Source of the DNA: Bradyrhizobium sp. LTSP849
GTDB taxonomy: Bacteria; Pseudomonadota; Alphaproteobacteria; Rhizobiales; Xanthobacteraceae
DNA: 64,000 bases
Assembly (NCBI RefSeq): GCF_000938255.1
Contig: NZ_JYMR01000049.1
Coordinates: 124,001 to 188,000, forward strand
Direction of reading: 5' to 3'
Positions within the stretch are counted from its first letter, which is position 1. The number at the start of each line of letters is the position of its first letter. Positions 11,053 through 21,499 of this stretch are shown here, one piece after another. The translations under genes and the position numbers were made by a program. The notes below the pieces were generated by a model. The model did no database searches and was not told the origin of the DNA. It was given only the letters and a program-made list of their open reading frames with translations.

Positions 11053-11091
11053 TTATCGTCGTCTCGAGCTGACGATTGAACGGAGAGTCAA

Positions 11092-12282
<1,191 letters not shown>

Positions 12283-12294
12283 CTACGCAAATAG

Positions 12295-12350
12295 GGAATG
12301 GCGAGTGGCGAGTGGATGAAATCCATTCGCTGTTCGCTACTCGCCACTCA
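12295..12350. repeat. Palindromic repeat between tuf and rpsJ
   Basis: GAGTGGCGAGT (from 12303) pairs perfectly with ACTCGCCACTC (ending 12350), and an inner GGAT/ATCC pairing extends the stem. The unit also contains tandem GGCGAGT words. It looks like one of the dispersed palindromic elements of Bradyrhizobium and not like a dedicated terminator, as there is no T run. Confidence 0.7.
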
Positions 12351-12367
12351 CTAAGAAAGACACGGCA

Positions 12368-12676
12368 ATGAACGGCCAAAATATTCGTATCCGTCTCAAG
12401 GCGTTCGACCATCGTATCCTCGATACGTCGACCCGCGAGATCGTGAACACGGCGAAGCGCACCGGTGCGCAGGTTCGCGGACCCATTCCGCTGCCGACCC
12501 GCATCGAGAAGTTCACCGTCAACCGTTCGCCGCACGTCGACAAGAAGAGTCGCGAGCAGTTCGAGATGCGCACTCACAAGCGCCTGCTCGACATCGTCGA
12601 TCCGACCCCGCAGACCGTCGATGCTTTGATGAAGCTCGACCTGGCCGCCGGTGTCGACGTCGAGATCAAGCTCTAA
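12368..12676 (+). CDS. rpsJ: 30S ribosomal protein S10
   Basis: This 102-residue protein begins [19 protein letters not shown] and has the conserved [20 protein letters not shown] segment. In other bacteria it also joins the transcription antitermination complex with NusB. It is the first gene of the S10 operon. rplC begins 53 bases after its stop. Confidence 0.98.
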
Positions 12677-12729
12677 GATTTTTGGATCACGTTCGCTACT
12701 TGCGGACAGAAAGAACAGGAAGCACGCCG

Positions 12730-13446
12730 ATGCGCTCCGGAGTGATCGCACAAAAGGTCGGGATGACGCGGGTCTTTACAGAGGCCGGCGAACATATCCC
12801 CGTGACCGTGCTGAAGCTCGGCAATTGCCAGGTCGTAGCCCACCGCACTGAAGAGAAGAACGGCTACGTCGCGCTCCAGCTCGGGTCGGGCAGCCGCAAG
12901 ACCGTGTATCTGCCCAAGGCAGAGCGCGGCCAGTTCGCGGTCGCCAAGGTCGAGCCGAAGCGGCAGGTCGAGGAATTCCGCGTCTCCGCGGATGCCATGA
13001 TCCCGGTTGGCGCCGAGATCCTGGCCGACCACTTCGTCGTCGGCCAGTTCGTCGATGTCACCGGCACCTCGGTCGGTAAGGGGTTTGCCGGCGGTATGAA
13101 GCGCTGGAACTTCGGCGGTCTGCGCGCCACCCACGGCGTGTCGGTCTCGCACCGCTCGATCGGTTCGACCGGTGGCCGTCAGGACCCGGGCAAAACCTGG
13201 AAGAACAAGAAGATGCCCGGCCACATGGGTGTCGATCGCATCACCACGCTCAACCTTCGCGTCGTCCAGACCGATGTCGAGCGCGGCCTGATCCTCGTCG
13301 AAGGCGCCGTTCCCGGCTCCAAGGGCGGTTGGATCCGCGTGCGCGACGCCGTCAAGAAGCCGCTGCCGAAGGAAGCTCCGAAGCCCGGCAAGTTCAAGGT
13401 TGCGGGCGGCGAAGCGGAAGCCTCGGCCCAGCAAGAGGGTGCGTGA
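12730..13446 (+). CDS. rplC: 50S ribosomal protein L3
   Basis: This 238-residue protein assembles early with 23S rRNA near the peptidyl transferase centre. The start at 12730 (MRSGVIAQKVGMTRVF) fits the family; an in-frame upstream start at 12682 would add 16 unrelated residues. The conserved loop GGRQDPGKTWKNKKMPGHMG is intact. It is followed by a short Ala/Lys-rich tail, and rplD begins one base after the stop. Confidence 0.97.
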   Translation: MRSGVIAQKVGMTRVFTEAGEHIPVTVLKLGNCQVVAHRTEEKNGYVALQLGSGSRKTVYLPKAERGQFAVAKVEPKRQVEEFRVSADAMIPVGAEILADHFVVGQFVDVTGTSVGKGFAGGMKRWNFGGLRATHGVSVSHRSIGSTGGRQDPGKTWKNKKMPGHMGVDRITTLNLRVVQTDVERGLILVEGAVPGSKGGWIRVRDAVKKPLPKEAPKPGKFKVAGGEAEASAQQEGA

Positions 13447-13447
13447 G

Positions 13448-14068
13448 ATGGAATTGAAGGTCACCACCCTCGAGGGCAAGGAAGCCGGCTCGGTCCAGCT
13501 TTCCGACACCATTTTCGGTCTTGAGCCGCGCCAGGACATCCTTGCACGTTGCGTGCAGTGGCAGCTCAACAAGCGTCAGGCCGGCACCCACAAAGCCAAG
13601 GGCCGCGCCGAGATCTGGCGCACCGGCAAGAAGATGTACAAGCAGAAGGGCACCGGCGGTGCTCGTCACGGCTCGGCCCGCGTGCCGCAGTTCCGCGGCG
13701 GCGGTCGTGCCTTCGGTCCGGTGGTGCGTTCGCACGAAACCGGCCTGCCGAAGAAGGTCCGAGCGCTTGCTCTCAAGCATGCGCTGTCGGCCAAGGCCAA
13801 GGACGGCGATCTCCTGGTGATCGACAAGGCCGCGCTGGAAGCCGCCAAGACCAAGGCGCTGATCGGTCACTTCTCTGGTCTGGGCTTGACCAACGCGCTG
13901 ATCATCGACGGTGCCGAGCTCAACAACGGCTTTGCCGCTGCGGCTCGCAACATTCCGAACATGGACGTGCTGCCGATCCAGGGCATCAACGTCTATGACA
14001 TCCTGCGCCGCCGGAAGCTGGTTCTGACCAAGGCCGCCATCGATGCGCTGGAGGCGCGCTTCAAATGA
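13448..14068 (+). CDS. rplD: 50S ribosomal protein L4
   Basis: This 206-residue protein lines the peptide exit tunnel. It begins MELKVTTLEGKEAGSV and holds the tunnel loop KKMYKQKGTGGARHGS. The start at 13448 lies one base after the rplC stop, which implies translational coupling. A longer in-frame extension upstream is not used by the family. It overlaps rplW by four bases (ATGA). Confidence 0.97.
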   Translation: MELKVTTLEGKEAGSVQLSDTIFGLEPRQDILARCVQWQLNKRQAGTHKAKGRAEIWRTGKKMYKQKGTGGARHGSARVPQFRGGGRAFGPVVRSHETGLPKKVRALALKHALSAKAKDGDLLVIDKAALEAAKTKALIGHFSGLGLTNALIIDGAELNNGFAAAARNIPNMDVLPIQGINVYDILRRRKLVLTKAAIDALEARFK

Positions 14069-14367
14069 CGAAGAACATCGAGCCCCGCCATTACGACGTG
14101 ATCGTCGCCCCGGTCGTCACCGAAAAGGCGACGCTGGCGTCCGAGCACAACAAGGTTCTGTTCAAGGTGGCCGCGAAGGCGACCAAGCCGCAGATCAAGG
14201 AAGCGATCGAGAAGCTGTTTGACGTCAAGGTCAAGAGCGTCAACACGCTGATCCGCAAGGGCAAGACCAAGATCTTCCGCGGCAATCTCGGCTCGCAGTC
14301 GAACACCAAGCGCGCGATCGTGACCCTCGAAGAGGGCCACCGGATCGACGTCACCACCGGTCTGTAA
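14065..14367 (+). CDS. rplW: 50S ribosomal protein L23
   Basis: This 100-residue protein sits at the tunnel exit and forms the docking site for signal recognition particle and trigger factor. It shows IVAPVVTEKATL and the basic loop VNTLIRKGKTKIFRG. The ATGA overlap with rplD couples the two genes. Confidence 0.97.
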   Translation: MTKNIEPRHYDVIVAPVVTEKATLASEHNKVLFKVAAKATKPQIKEAIEKLFDVKVKSVNTLIRKGKTKIFRGNLGSQSNTKRAIVTLEEGHRIDVTTGL

Positions 14368-14379
14368 GGTCGTACGACG

Positions 14380-15213
14380 ATGGCACTGAAGACATTCAAT
14401 CCCACGACGCCGGGCCAGCGCCAGCTGGTCTTGGTCGATCGTTCGGCGCTCTACAAGGGCAAGCCGGTCAAGGCGCTCACCGAAGGCAAGCACTCCAATG
14501 GCGGCCGCAACAACACGGGCCGCATCACCGTGCGTTTCCGCGGCGGCGGCCACAAGAGGACGCTGCGCACCGTCGACTTCAAGCGCGACAAGATCGATGT
14601 TCCTGCGACCGTCGAGCGGCTCGAGTACGATCCGAACCGTAGCGGCTTCATTGCGCTGATCAAATATGAGGACGGCGAGCAGGCCTACATCCTGGCGCCG
14701 CAGCGCCTGGCCGTGGGTGACACCATCATCGCCGGCAACTATGTCGACGTGAAGCCGGGCAACGTCATGCCGCTCGGCAACATGCCGGTCGGCACGATCA
14801 TCCACAACATCGAGACCAAGATCGGGAAGGGCGGCCAGTTCGCTCGTTCCGCGGGCACCTATGCCCAGCTCGTCGGTCGCGATCATGACTACGTGATCAT
14901 CCGCCTGAACTCGGGCGAGCAGCGCCTGGTGCACGGCCGTTGCCGCGCCACGATCGGCGCGGTGTCGAACCCCGATCACATGAACACGTCGATCGGCAAG
15001 GCCGGCCGTAACCGTTGGCTGGGCCGTAAGCCGCATAACCGCGGCGTTTCGATGAACCCGATCGACCATCCGCACGGCGGTGGTGAAGGTCGTACCTCGG
15101 GCGGTCGCCACCCGGTCACCCCGTGGGGCAAGCCGACCAAGGGCAAGAAGACCCGCAGCAACAAGTCGACCAACAAATTCATTCTCCTAAGCCGCCACAA
15201 GCGGAAGAAGTAA
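14380..15213 (+). CDS. rplB: 50S ribosomal protein L2
   Basis: This 277-residue protein is needed for subunit joining and peptidyl transfer. It begins MALKTFNPTTPGQRQLV, and the conserved histidine region NPIDHPHGGGEGRTSGG lies near residues 227-242. It is full length and sits 12 bases after rplW. Confidence 0.98.
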   Translation: MALKTFNPTTPGQRQLVLVDRSALYKGKPVKALTEGKHSNGGRNNTGRITVRFRGGGHKRTLRTVDFKRDKIDVPATVERLEYDPNRSGFIALIKYEDGEQAYILAPQRLAVGDTIIAGNYVDVKPGNVMPLGNMPVGTIIHNIETKIGKGGQFARSAGTYAQLVGRDHDYVIIRLNSGEQRLVHGRCRATIGAVSNPDHMNTSIGKAGRNRWLGRKPHNRGVSMNPIDHPHGGGEGRTSGGRHPVTPWGKPTKGKKTRSNKSTNKFILLSRHKRKK

Positions 15214-15225
15214 GGAACGCCGGAC

Positions 15226-15504
15226 ATGGTTCGTTCAGTCTGGAAAGGCCCGTTCGTCGAGGGTTCTCTGCTCAAGAAGGCAGATGCCGCGCGCGCGTCC
15301 GGCCGTCACGACGTCATCAAGATCTGGAGCCGTCGCTCGACCATCCTGCCGCAGTTCGTCGGCCTGACCTTCGGCGTCTACAACGGTCAGAAGCACGTTC
15401 CGGTAGCGGTCAACGAGGAAATGGTCGGTCACAAGTTCGGCGAGTTCTCGCCGACCCGGACCTTCCATGGCCACTCCGGTGACAAGAAAGCCAAGAAGGC
15501 TTGA
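15226..15504 (+). CDS. rpsS: 30S ribosomal protein S19
   Basis: This 92-residue protein of the 30S head begins MVRSVWKGPFVEGSLLKKA and has the conserved GHKFGEFSPTRTFHGH. It lies 12 bases after rplB and 10 bases before rplV. Confidence 0.97.
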   Translation: MVRSVWKGPFVEGSLLKKADAARASGRHDVIKIWSRRSTILPQFVGLTFGVYNGQKHVPVAVNEEMVGHKFGEFSPTRTFHGHSGDKKAKKA

Positions 15505-15514
15505 GGATTAAACG

Positions 15515-15904
15515 ATGAGCAAACCTAAGCGCGAACGGAGCCTCGCCGAGAACGAGGCCAAGGCGGTCGCCCGGATGCTGCGGGTGAGCCCGCAGAAGCT
15601 CAATCTGGTCGCCCAGCTCATTCGCGGCCGGAAGGCGTCTGCGGCACTCGCCGACCTGCAGTTTTCGCGCAAGCGGATCGCGGTCGACGTGAAGAAGTGC
15701 CTGGAGTCGGCGATCGCGAATGCCGAGAACAACCACGACCTGGACGTCGACGATCTCGTCGTGACCCAGGCTTTCGTCGGCAACGGCCTCGTGATGAAGC
15801 GCTTTGCAGCGCGCGGCCGCGGTCGCTCGGGCCGTGTCTACAAACCATTTTCGCAGCTGACGATCATTGTGCGTCAGGTCGAAGCCGAAGCAGCAGCGGC
15901 TTAA
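15515..15904 (+). CDS. rplV: 50S ribosomal protein L22
   Basis: This 129-residue tunnel protein shows MLRVSPQKLNLVAQLIRG and the extended beta-hairpin region GRGRSGRVYKPFSQLTIIV. The N-terminus (MSKPKRERSLAENEAKAVA) is slightly longer than the enterobacterial form, as is usual in alphaproteobacteria. Confidence 0.97.
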   Translation: MSKPKRERSLAENEAKAVARMLRVSPQKLNLVAQLIRGRKASAALADLQFSRKRIAVDVKKCLESAIANAENNHDLDVDDLVVTQAFVGNGLVMKRFAARGRGRSGRVYKPFSQLTIIVRQVEAEAAAA

Positions 15905-15922
15905 GGGACGCAGGAGAAAACG

Positions 15923-16645
<723 letters not shown>

Positions 16646-16677
16646 CGCCAGCACAGAGAATTTGAGGGCTTGAAGCC

Positions 16678-17091
16678 ATGATGCAACCTAAGAAAACGAA
16701 GTTCCGGAAGGCGCATAAGGGCCGTATCCACGGCGTGGCGACTTCGGGCGCGACGTTGGCGTTCGGCCAGTTCGGCCTGAAGGCGACCGAGCCGGAGCGC
16801 GTCACCGCGCGCCAGATCGAAGCCGCCCGCCGCGCTCTGACGCGCCACATGAAGCGCGCCGGCCGCGTCTGGATCCGCGTGTTCCCCGACGTTCCGGTGT
16901 CGAAGAAGCCGGCCGAAGTCCGAATGGGCTCCGGCAAGGGTGCGCCGGAACTGTGGGTCGCGCGCGTCAAGCCGGGCCGGGTGCTTTTCGAGATCGACGG
17001 CGTCACGGTGCAGACCGCGAAGGAAGCGCTGACGCTGGCGGCCGCCAAGCTGCCGATCAAGACGCGCTTCGTCGAACGTATTGCGGAGTAA
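16678..17091 (+). CDS. rplP: 50S ribosomal protein L16
   Basis: This 137-residue protein helps to position tRNA in the A site. It begins MMQPKKTKFRKAHKGRIHG and has RVTARQIEAARRALTRHMKR. rpmC follows almost directly. Confidence 0.97.
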   Translation: MMQPKKTKFRKAHKGRIHGVATSGATLAFGQFGLKATEPERVTARQIEAARRALTRHMKRAGRVWIRVFPDVPVSKKPAEVRMGSGKGAPELWVARVKPGRVLFEIDGVTVQTAKEALTLAAAKLPIKTRFVERIAE

Positions 17092-17096
17092 TGGCC

Positions 17097-17303
17097 ATGG
17101 CCCAGATGAAGATCGAAGACATCCGCGCGCTGAGCCCCGACCAGCAGGATGACGCCGTCCTGAATTTGAAGAAGGAGCGCTTCAACCTGCGCTTCCAGCG
17201 CGCCACCGGGCAGCTCGAGAATACCTCGCGCCTGCGCGAGGCCCGCCGTGACATCGCCCGGATCAAGACTGTCGCCGCGCAGCAGCGCGCGAAGAAGAAG
17301 TAA
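17097..17303 (+). CDS. rpmC: 50S ribosomal protein L29
   Basis: This 68-residue protein (MAQMKIEDIRALSPDQ) lies near the tunnel exit. Two in-frame ATGs stand at 17091 and 17097. The GGAG at 17085-17088 lies 8 bases before the second but only 2 before the first, so 17097 is preferred. The segment KERFNLRFQRATGQLENTSR is diagnostic. Confidence 0.93.
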   Translation: MAQMKIEDIRALSPDQQDDAVLNLKKERFNLRFQRATGQLENTSRLREARRDIARIKTVAAQQRAKKK

Positions 17304-17316
17304 GAGGCTTACGAAG

Positions 17317-17565
17317 ATGCCAAAACGTACTTTGCAAGGCGTGGTCGTCAGCGACAAGACAGCCAAGACCGTCGTGGTGCGCGTCGATCGCCGTTTCACG
17401 CACCCGATTTACAAGAAGACGATCCGCCGTTCGAAGAACTACCACGCGCACGACGAAGGCAACGAGTACAAGCCGGGCGATGTGGTGTGGATCGAGGAAT
17501 CGAAGCCGATTTCGAAGTTGAAGCGCTGGATCGTGATCCGGGGCGAACACAAGAAAAGCGCCTGA
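17317..17565 (+). CDS. rpsQ: 30S ribosomal protein S17
   Basis: This 82-residue primary 16S rRNA binder begins MPKRTLQGVVVSDKTAKT. The start at 17317 fits the family; the frame is open further upstream inside rpmC, but that extension has no counterpart. It ends before an 83-base gap that contains a small hairpin. Confidence 0.96.
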   Translation: MPKRTLQGVVVSDKTAKTVVVRVDRRFTHPIYKKTIRRSKNYHAHDEGNEYKPGDVVWIEESKPISKLKRWIVIRGEHKKSA

Positions 17566-17604
17566 TCTGTTGGCTTTGGCCGACTGACTTCAGGTAAATG
17601 TTGA

Positions 17605-17623
17605 GCGCCGGCTAGGCTGGCGC
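17605..17623 (+). other. Small hairpin in the rpsQ-rplN gap
   Basis: GCGCC at 17605-17609 pairs with GGCGC at 17619-17623 across a 9-base loop. This is where the S10 and spc operons meet in other bacteria. It lacks a T run, so any effect is more likely processing or attenuation than full termination. Confidence 0.35.
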
Positions 17624-17648
17624 AAAGAGAAGAGGACGAGGTGCATCA

Positions 17649-18017
17649 ATGATTCAGATGCAGACCAACCTCGACGTGGCCGATAATTCTGGCGCACGCC
17701 GTGTCATGTGTATCAAGGTGCTCGGGGGCTCCAAGCGCCGCTACGCCACGATCGGCGACATCATTGTCGTCTCGATCAAGGAAGCGATTCCGCGTGGCAA
17801 GGTGAAGAAGGGCGACGTGATGAAGGCCGTCGTGGTGCGTGTCCGCAAGGACATCCGCCGCGCTGACGGTTCGGTCATCCGCTTCGACCGCAACGCCGCC
17901 GTCCTGATCAACAACCAGGCCGAGCCGGTCGGTACCCGTATCTTCGGGCCCGTGCCGCGCGAGCTGCGCGCCAAGAACCACATGAAGATCATCTCGCTCG
18001 CGCCGGAGGTGCTGTGA
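17649..18017 (+). CDS. rplN: 50S ribosomal protein L14
   Basis: This 122-residue protein (MIQMQTNLDVADNSGARRV) forms an intersubunit bridge. It is full length with the conserved GTRIFGPVPRELR. It overlaps the start of rplX by one base (TGATG). Confidence 0.97.
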   Translation: MIQMQTNLDVADNSGARRVMCIKVLGGSKRRYATIGDIIVVSIKEAIPRGKVKKGDVMKAVVVRVRKDIRRADGSVIRFDRNAAVLINNQAEPVGTRIFGPVPRELRAKNHMKIISLAPEVL

Positions 18018-18331
18018 TGGCAGCGAAGATCCGCAAGGGTGACAAGGTCATCGTGCTGAACGGCCGCGACAAGGGTCGCAGCGGCGAAGTGTTCGAAGTG
18101 CGTCCGGACGCCGGCACGGCGCTCGTGCGCGGCATCAACATGGTCAAGCGCCACCAGAAGCAGACGCAGGCCCAGGAGGGCGGCATCATCTCGAAAGAGG
18201 CGCCGGTCCAACTGTCCAACATCGCGTATCTCGGCAAGGACGGAAAGCCGACGCGCGTCGGATTCAAGATTTTGGCGGACGGCAAGAAGGTCCGCGTCGC
18301 CAAGCGTTCGGGAGCTGAGATCGATGGCTGA
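18017..18331 (+). CDS. rplX: 50S ribosomal protein L24
   Basis: This 104-residue assembly-initiator protein begins MAAKIRKGDKVIVLNGRDKG with the KOW motif. The ATG at 18017 shares a base with the rplN stop. A GTG one codon upstream is possible but would add one residue only. It overlaps rplE by 8 bases. Confidence 0.95.
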   Translation: MAAKIRKGDKVIVLNGRDKGRSGEVFEVRPDAGTALVRGINMVKRHQKQTQAQEGGIISKEAPVQLSNIAYLGKDGKPTRVGFKILADGKKVRVAKRSGAEIDG

Positions 18332-18881
18332 GGCCGCTTACACGCCGCGCCTGCGGGCGGAATACGACGCGAAGATCCGGACGGAAATGACCGAGAAGTT
18401 CGGTTATGAGAACGTCATGCAGGTTCCGCGTCTGGACAAGATCGTGCTGAACATGGGCGTTGGCGATTCCGTCAACGACCGCAAGAAGGCCGAGAACGCC
18501 GCCGCCGAACTGACCCTGATCGCCGGCCAGAAGGCGATCGTGACCTATTCGCGTATCGCGATCGCGACCTTCAAGCTGCGTGAGAATCAGCCGATCGGCT
18601 GCAAGGTCACGCTGCGCAAGGCCCGTATGTACGAGTTCATCGATCGCCTGGTGACGGTCGCGCTGCCGCGCGTCCGCGACTTCCGCGGCCTGAACCCGAA
18701 GAGCTTCGACGGCCGCGGCAACTATTCGCTCGGCATCAAGGAACATATCATTTTCCCCGAGATCGACTTCGACAAGGTCACCGAGGCCCGCGGTATGGAC
18801 ATCACCGTCTGCACCACGGCCAAGACCGACGACGAGGCGAGGGCCTTGTTGACCGCTTTCAATTTCCCGTTCCGGCAGTGA
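18324..18881 (+). CDS. rplE: 50S ribosomal protein L5
   Basis: This 185-residue 5S rRNA-binding protein has VPRLDKIVLNMGVGDS and DFRGLNPKSFDGRGNYSLG. It is complete and coupled to rplX by overlap. Confidence 0.97.
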   Translation: MAEAAYTPRLRAEYDAKIRTEMTEKFGYENVMQVPRLDKIVLNMGVGDSVNDRKKAENAAAELTLIAGQKAIVTYSRIAIATFKLRENQPIGCKVTLRKARMYEFIDRLVTVALPRVRDFRGLNPKSFDGRGNYSLGIKEHIIFPEIDFDKVTEARGMDITVCTTAKTDDEARALLTAFNFPFRQ

Positions 18882-18927
18882 GACGCTGACCTAAAGCCTC
18901 TCAAACGCGGATACCCAGGAGCCAAGC

Positions 18928-19233
18928 ATGGCAAAGAAGAGTTCAATCGAGAAGAACAACCGGCGCAAGCGGATGACGAAGAACGCCGCCCCGAAGCGCG
19001 AACGGTTGAAGGCGATCATCGCCGACAAGACGCTGCCGATGGAGGAGCGGTTTGCCGCGACCCTGAAGCTTGCGGAAATGCCGCGCAATTCGTCGGCGAC
19101 CCGCATCCGCTTGCGTTGCGAGCTGTCGGGCCGCCCGCGTTCGGTCTACCGCTTGAACAAGCTGTCCCGCATCGCGCTGCGCGACCTTGGCTCCAAGGGC
19201 ATGGTCCCGGGCCTCGTGAAGTCGAGCTGGTAA
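18928..19233 (+). CDS. rpsN: 30S ribosomal protein S14 (zinc-free type)
   Basis: This 101-residue protein (MAKKSSIEKNNRRKRM) is the long form without the CxxC zinc ribbon: only one Cys is present. This is the alphaproteobacterial state and means the protein does not depend on zinc supply. Confidence 0.97.
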   Translation: MAKKSSIEKNNRRKRMTKNAAPKRERLKAIIADKTLPMEERFAATLKLAEMPRNSSATRIRLRCELSGRPRSVYRLNKLSRIALRDLGSKGMVPGLVKSSW

Positions 19234-19247
19234 GGAGGGTCGTTTAG

Positions 19248-19646
19248 ATGTCTACGCACGATCCAATCAGCGATCTGATCACCCGTATCCGCAACGCGCA
19301 GATGCGTGCCAAGAACAAGGTCTCCACGCCTGGTTCGAAGATGCGCGAAAACGTCCTCGAAGTGCTGAAGAGCGAGGGCTACATCCGCGGTTACGCCACG
19401 CTCGAGCATTCCTCGGGCCGCAGCGAGATCGAGATCGAGCTGAAGTATTTCGACGGCGAGCCCGTCATCCGCGAGATCGAGCGGGTCTCCAAGCCCGGGC
19501 GTCGCGTTTATGCCTCGGTGAAGAACCTGCCGCGGGTCAATAACGGACTCGGCATTTCGGTGTTGTCGACGCCGAAGGGAATCATGGCTGACCACAGTGC
19601 GCGTGAAGCGAACGTGGGCGGCGAAGTTCTCTTCACGGTGTTCTGA
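19248..19646 (+). CDS. rpsH: 30S ribosomal protein S8
   Basis: This 132-residue protein begins MSTHDPISDLITRIRNAQ and ends with the conserved GISVLSTPKGIM and GGEVLFTVF. In other bacteria it represses the spc operon by binding the mRNA; the target cannot be shown here. A strong AAGGAGG sits before the ATG. Confidence 0.97.
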   Translation: MSTHDPISDLITRIRNAQMRAKNKVSTPGSKMRENVLEVLKSEGYIRGYATLEHSSGRSEIEIELKYFDGEPVIREIERVSKPGRRVYASVKNLPRVNNGLGISVLSTPKGIMADHSAREANVGGEVLFTVF

Positions 19647-19662
19647 GAAGGATTTTTGATCC

Positions 19663-20196
19663 ATGTCACGTGTTGGCAAAAGGCCGGTTGCGGTGCCGTC
19701 GGGTGTGACCGCGACCGTCGACGGGCAGACCGTCAAGATGAAGGGGCCGAAGGGCCAGCTTCAATTCGTCGTCCATGACGACGTCGAGGTGAAGCTTGAT
19801 AGCGGCCAGGTCAAGGTGAACCCGCGGGTCGAGACCAATCGCGCGCGGGCGCTGTACGGCACCGCTCGCGCCCAGGTCGCGAATCTGGTCGAAGGCGTCA
19901 CCAAGGGCTTCGAGAAGAAGCTCGAAATCACCGGCGTCGGTTACCGCGCCGCGCTGCAGGGCAAGAACCTCCAGCTCGCGCTCGGTTACAGCCACGACGT
20001 GGTCTATGCGATCCCGGAAGGGATCACGATCACCGTGCCGAAGCCGACCGAAATCACGGTGACGGGCAGCGACATTCAGCGCGTCGGCCAGGTCGCCGCC
20101 GAGATTCGCTCCTATCGTCCGCCGGAGCCCTACAAGGGCAAGGGCGTGAAGTATGTTGGCGAATTCATCTTCCGCAAGGAAGGCAAGAAGAAGTAA
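19663..20196 (+). CDS. rplF: 50S ribosomal protein L6
   Basis: This 177-residue protein (MSRVGKRPVAVPSGVTATV) forms part of the factor-binding region. The C-terminal RSYRPPEPYKGKGVKYVGE is diagnostic. rplR follows after 11 bases. Confidence 0.97.
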   Translation: MSRVGKRPVAVPSGVTATVDGQTVKMKGPKGQLQFVVHDDVEVKLDSGQVKVNPRVETNRARALYGTARAQVANLVEGVTKGFEKKLEITGVGYRAALQGKNLQLALGYSHDVVYAIPEGITITVPKPTEITVTGSDIQRVGQVAAEIRSYRPPEPYKGKGVKYVGEFIFRKEGKKK

Positions 20197-20207
20197 CGGA
20201 GCCGGTC

Positions 20208-20570
20208 ATGTCGAAAGCCAAGGTTACGAATGCCCGGCGCAAGCGGAGTGTGCGGCTGAAGCTGCGCCGCTCCGGTGCCGGCCGTCCGCGTCTGTCCGTA
20301 TTCCGGTCGTCCAAGCACATCTACGCCCAGGTCATCGACGACCTGAAGGGCGAGACGTTGGCCTCTGCCTCGTCGCTCGAGAAGTCGATGCGCGACGGCG
20401 GCAAGACCGGAGCCGACATCGATGCGGCGAAGGCGGTCGGCAAGCTGCTGGCCGAGCGCGCCGCCGAGAAGGGCGTCAAGGAAGTCGTGTTCGATCGCGG
20501 CAGCTATCTCTACCACGGGCGCGTCAAGGCTCTTGCCGACGCGGCGCGTGAGAGTGGGCTGAGCTTCTAA
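20208..20570 (+). CDS. rplR: 50S ribosomal protein L18
   Basis: This 120-residue 5S rRNA binder has RLSVFRSSKHIYAQVIDD and ends GRVKALADAARESGLSF. The N-terminal region is basic as expected. Confidence 0.97.
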   Translation: MSKAKVTNARRKRSVRLKLRRSGAGRPRLSVFRSSKHIYAQVIDDLKGETLASASSLEKSMRDGGKTGADIDAAKAVGKLLAERAAEKGVKEVVFDRGSYLYHGRVKALADAARESGLSF

Positions 20571-20614
20571 CAGAATTTGAGGATTGAGGCGTAAGCCTCT
20601 GAAGGATTGGAAAA

Positions 20615-21205
20615 ATGGCAGAACGCGAACAACGTGGTGGACGCGATCAACGCGGCGGACGTGACCGCCAGCAGCGCGAAGAGCGTGACAGCGAGTTCGT
20701 CGACAAGCTCGTCCACATCAACCGCGTGGCCAAGGTCGTCAAGGGCGGCAAGCGCTTCGGTTTCGCTGCGCTGGTCGTGATCGGCGACCAGAAGGGCCGC
20801 GCCGGCTTCGGTCACGGCAAGGCGCGCGAAGTGCCTGAGGCGATCCGCAAGGCCACCGAATCCGCCAAGCGCAACCTGACCCGCGTGTCGCTGCGCGAGG
20901 GCCGCACGCTGCATCACGACATCGCCGGCCGTCATGGCGCGGGCCGTGTTTATCTGCGTGCCGCTCCGGCCGGTACCGGCATCATCGCCGGCGGCCCGAT
21001 GCGCGCCGTGTTCGAGACGCTCGGCGTCCAGGACGTGGTCGCGAAGTCGATCGGCTCGTCGAACCCGTACAACATGGTGCGCGCGACCTTCGACGCGCTG
21101 AAGCACCAGGATTCGCCGCGTTCGGTCGCAGCCCGCCGCAATATCAAGGTGTCCACCCTCCAGGCCCGCCGCATCGGTGGCGATGCCGAGGCGGTTGCCG
21201 AGTAA
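20615..21205 (+). CDS. rpsE: 30S ribosomal protein S5
   Basis: This 196-residue protein affects decoding accuracy. The core shows RVAKVVKGGKRFGFAALVV and HGAGRVYLRAAPAGTGIIAGG. The first 25 residues are a charged extension with RGGRDQRGGRD repeats, longer than the enterobacterial N-terminus but usual for this group. Confidence 0.97.
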   Translation: MAEREQRGGRDQRGGRDRQQREERDSEFVDKLVHINRVAKVVKGGKRFGFAALVVIGDQKGRAGFGHGKAREVPEAIRKATESAKRNLTRVSLREGRTLHHDIAGRHGAGRVYLRAAPAGTGIIAGGPMRAVFETLGVQDVVAKSIGSSNPYNMVRATFDALKHQDSPRSVAARRNIKVSTLQARRIGGDAEAVAE

Positions 21206-21227
21206 CGGAAGCTTTTCGGAGTAGACC

Positions 21228-21425
21228 ATGATGGCCAAAGCCGCAAAGACGATCAAGCTTGAGCAGACCGGCAGCGCGATCCGCCGCCACCACTCGCAGC
21301 GCTCGACGCTGATCGGGCTCAAGCTCAACAAGATCGGCCGTGTCAGCGAACTGCCGGACACTCCGGCGATCCGCGGCATGATCGAAAAAGTTCACCATCT
21401 CGTCCGCGTCGTCGACGAGAAGTAA
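21228..21425 (+). CDS. rpmD: 50S ribosomal protein L30
   Basis: This protein has about 65 residues (AAKTIKLEQTGSAIRRHHSQ). Two ATG codons in a row (21228 and 21231) both sit within reach of GGAG at 21218-21221, so the start is uncertain by one codon. Confidence 0.95.
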   Translation: MMAKAAKTIKLEQTGSAIRRHHSQRSTLIGLKLNKIGRVSELPDTPAIRGMIEKVHHLVRVVDEK

Positions 21426-21432
21426 GCAAGGC

Positions 21433-21478
21433 GCGTGATCCCGCAAACCGGGTACCGGTTTTCGGGCGAGATCATGCG
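21433..21478. repeat. Palindromic intergenic repeat between rpmD and rplO
   Basis: GCGTGATCCCG-type arm and CGGGCGAGATCATGCG-type arm flank the core AAACCGG/CCGGTTTT. This is the widespread rhizobial palindrome with an ACCGGT-like centre. It lies inside the ribosomal protein string, yet has no T run and probably does not stop transcription. Confidence 0.75.
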
Positions 21479-21499
21479 CAAGAAACAAGGAGCAGGGCG

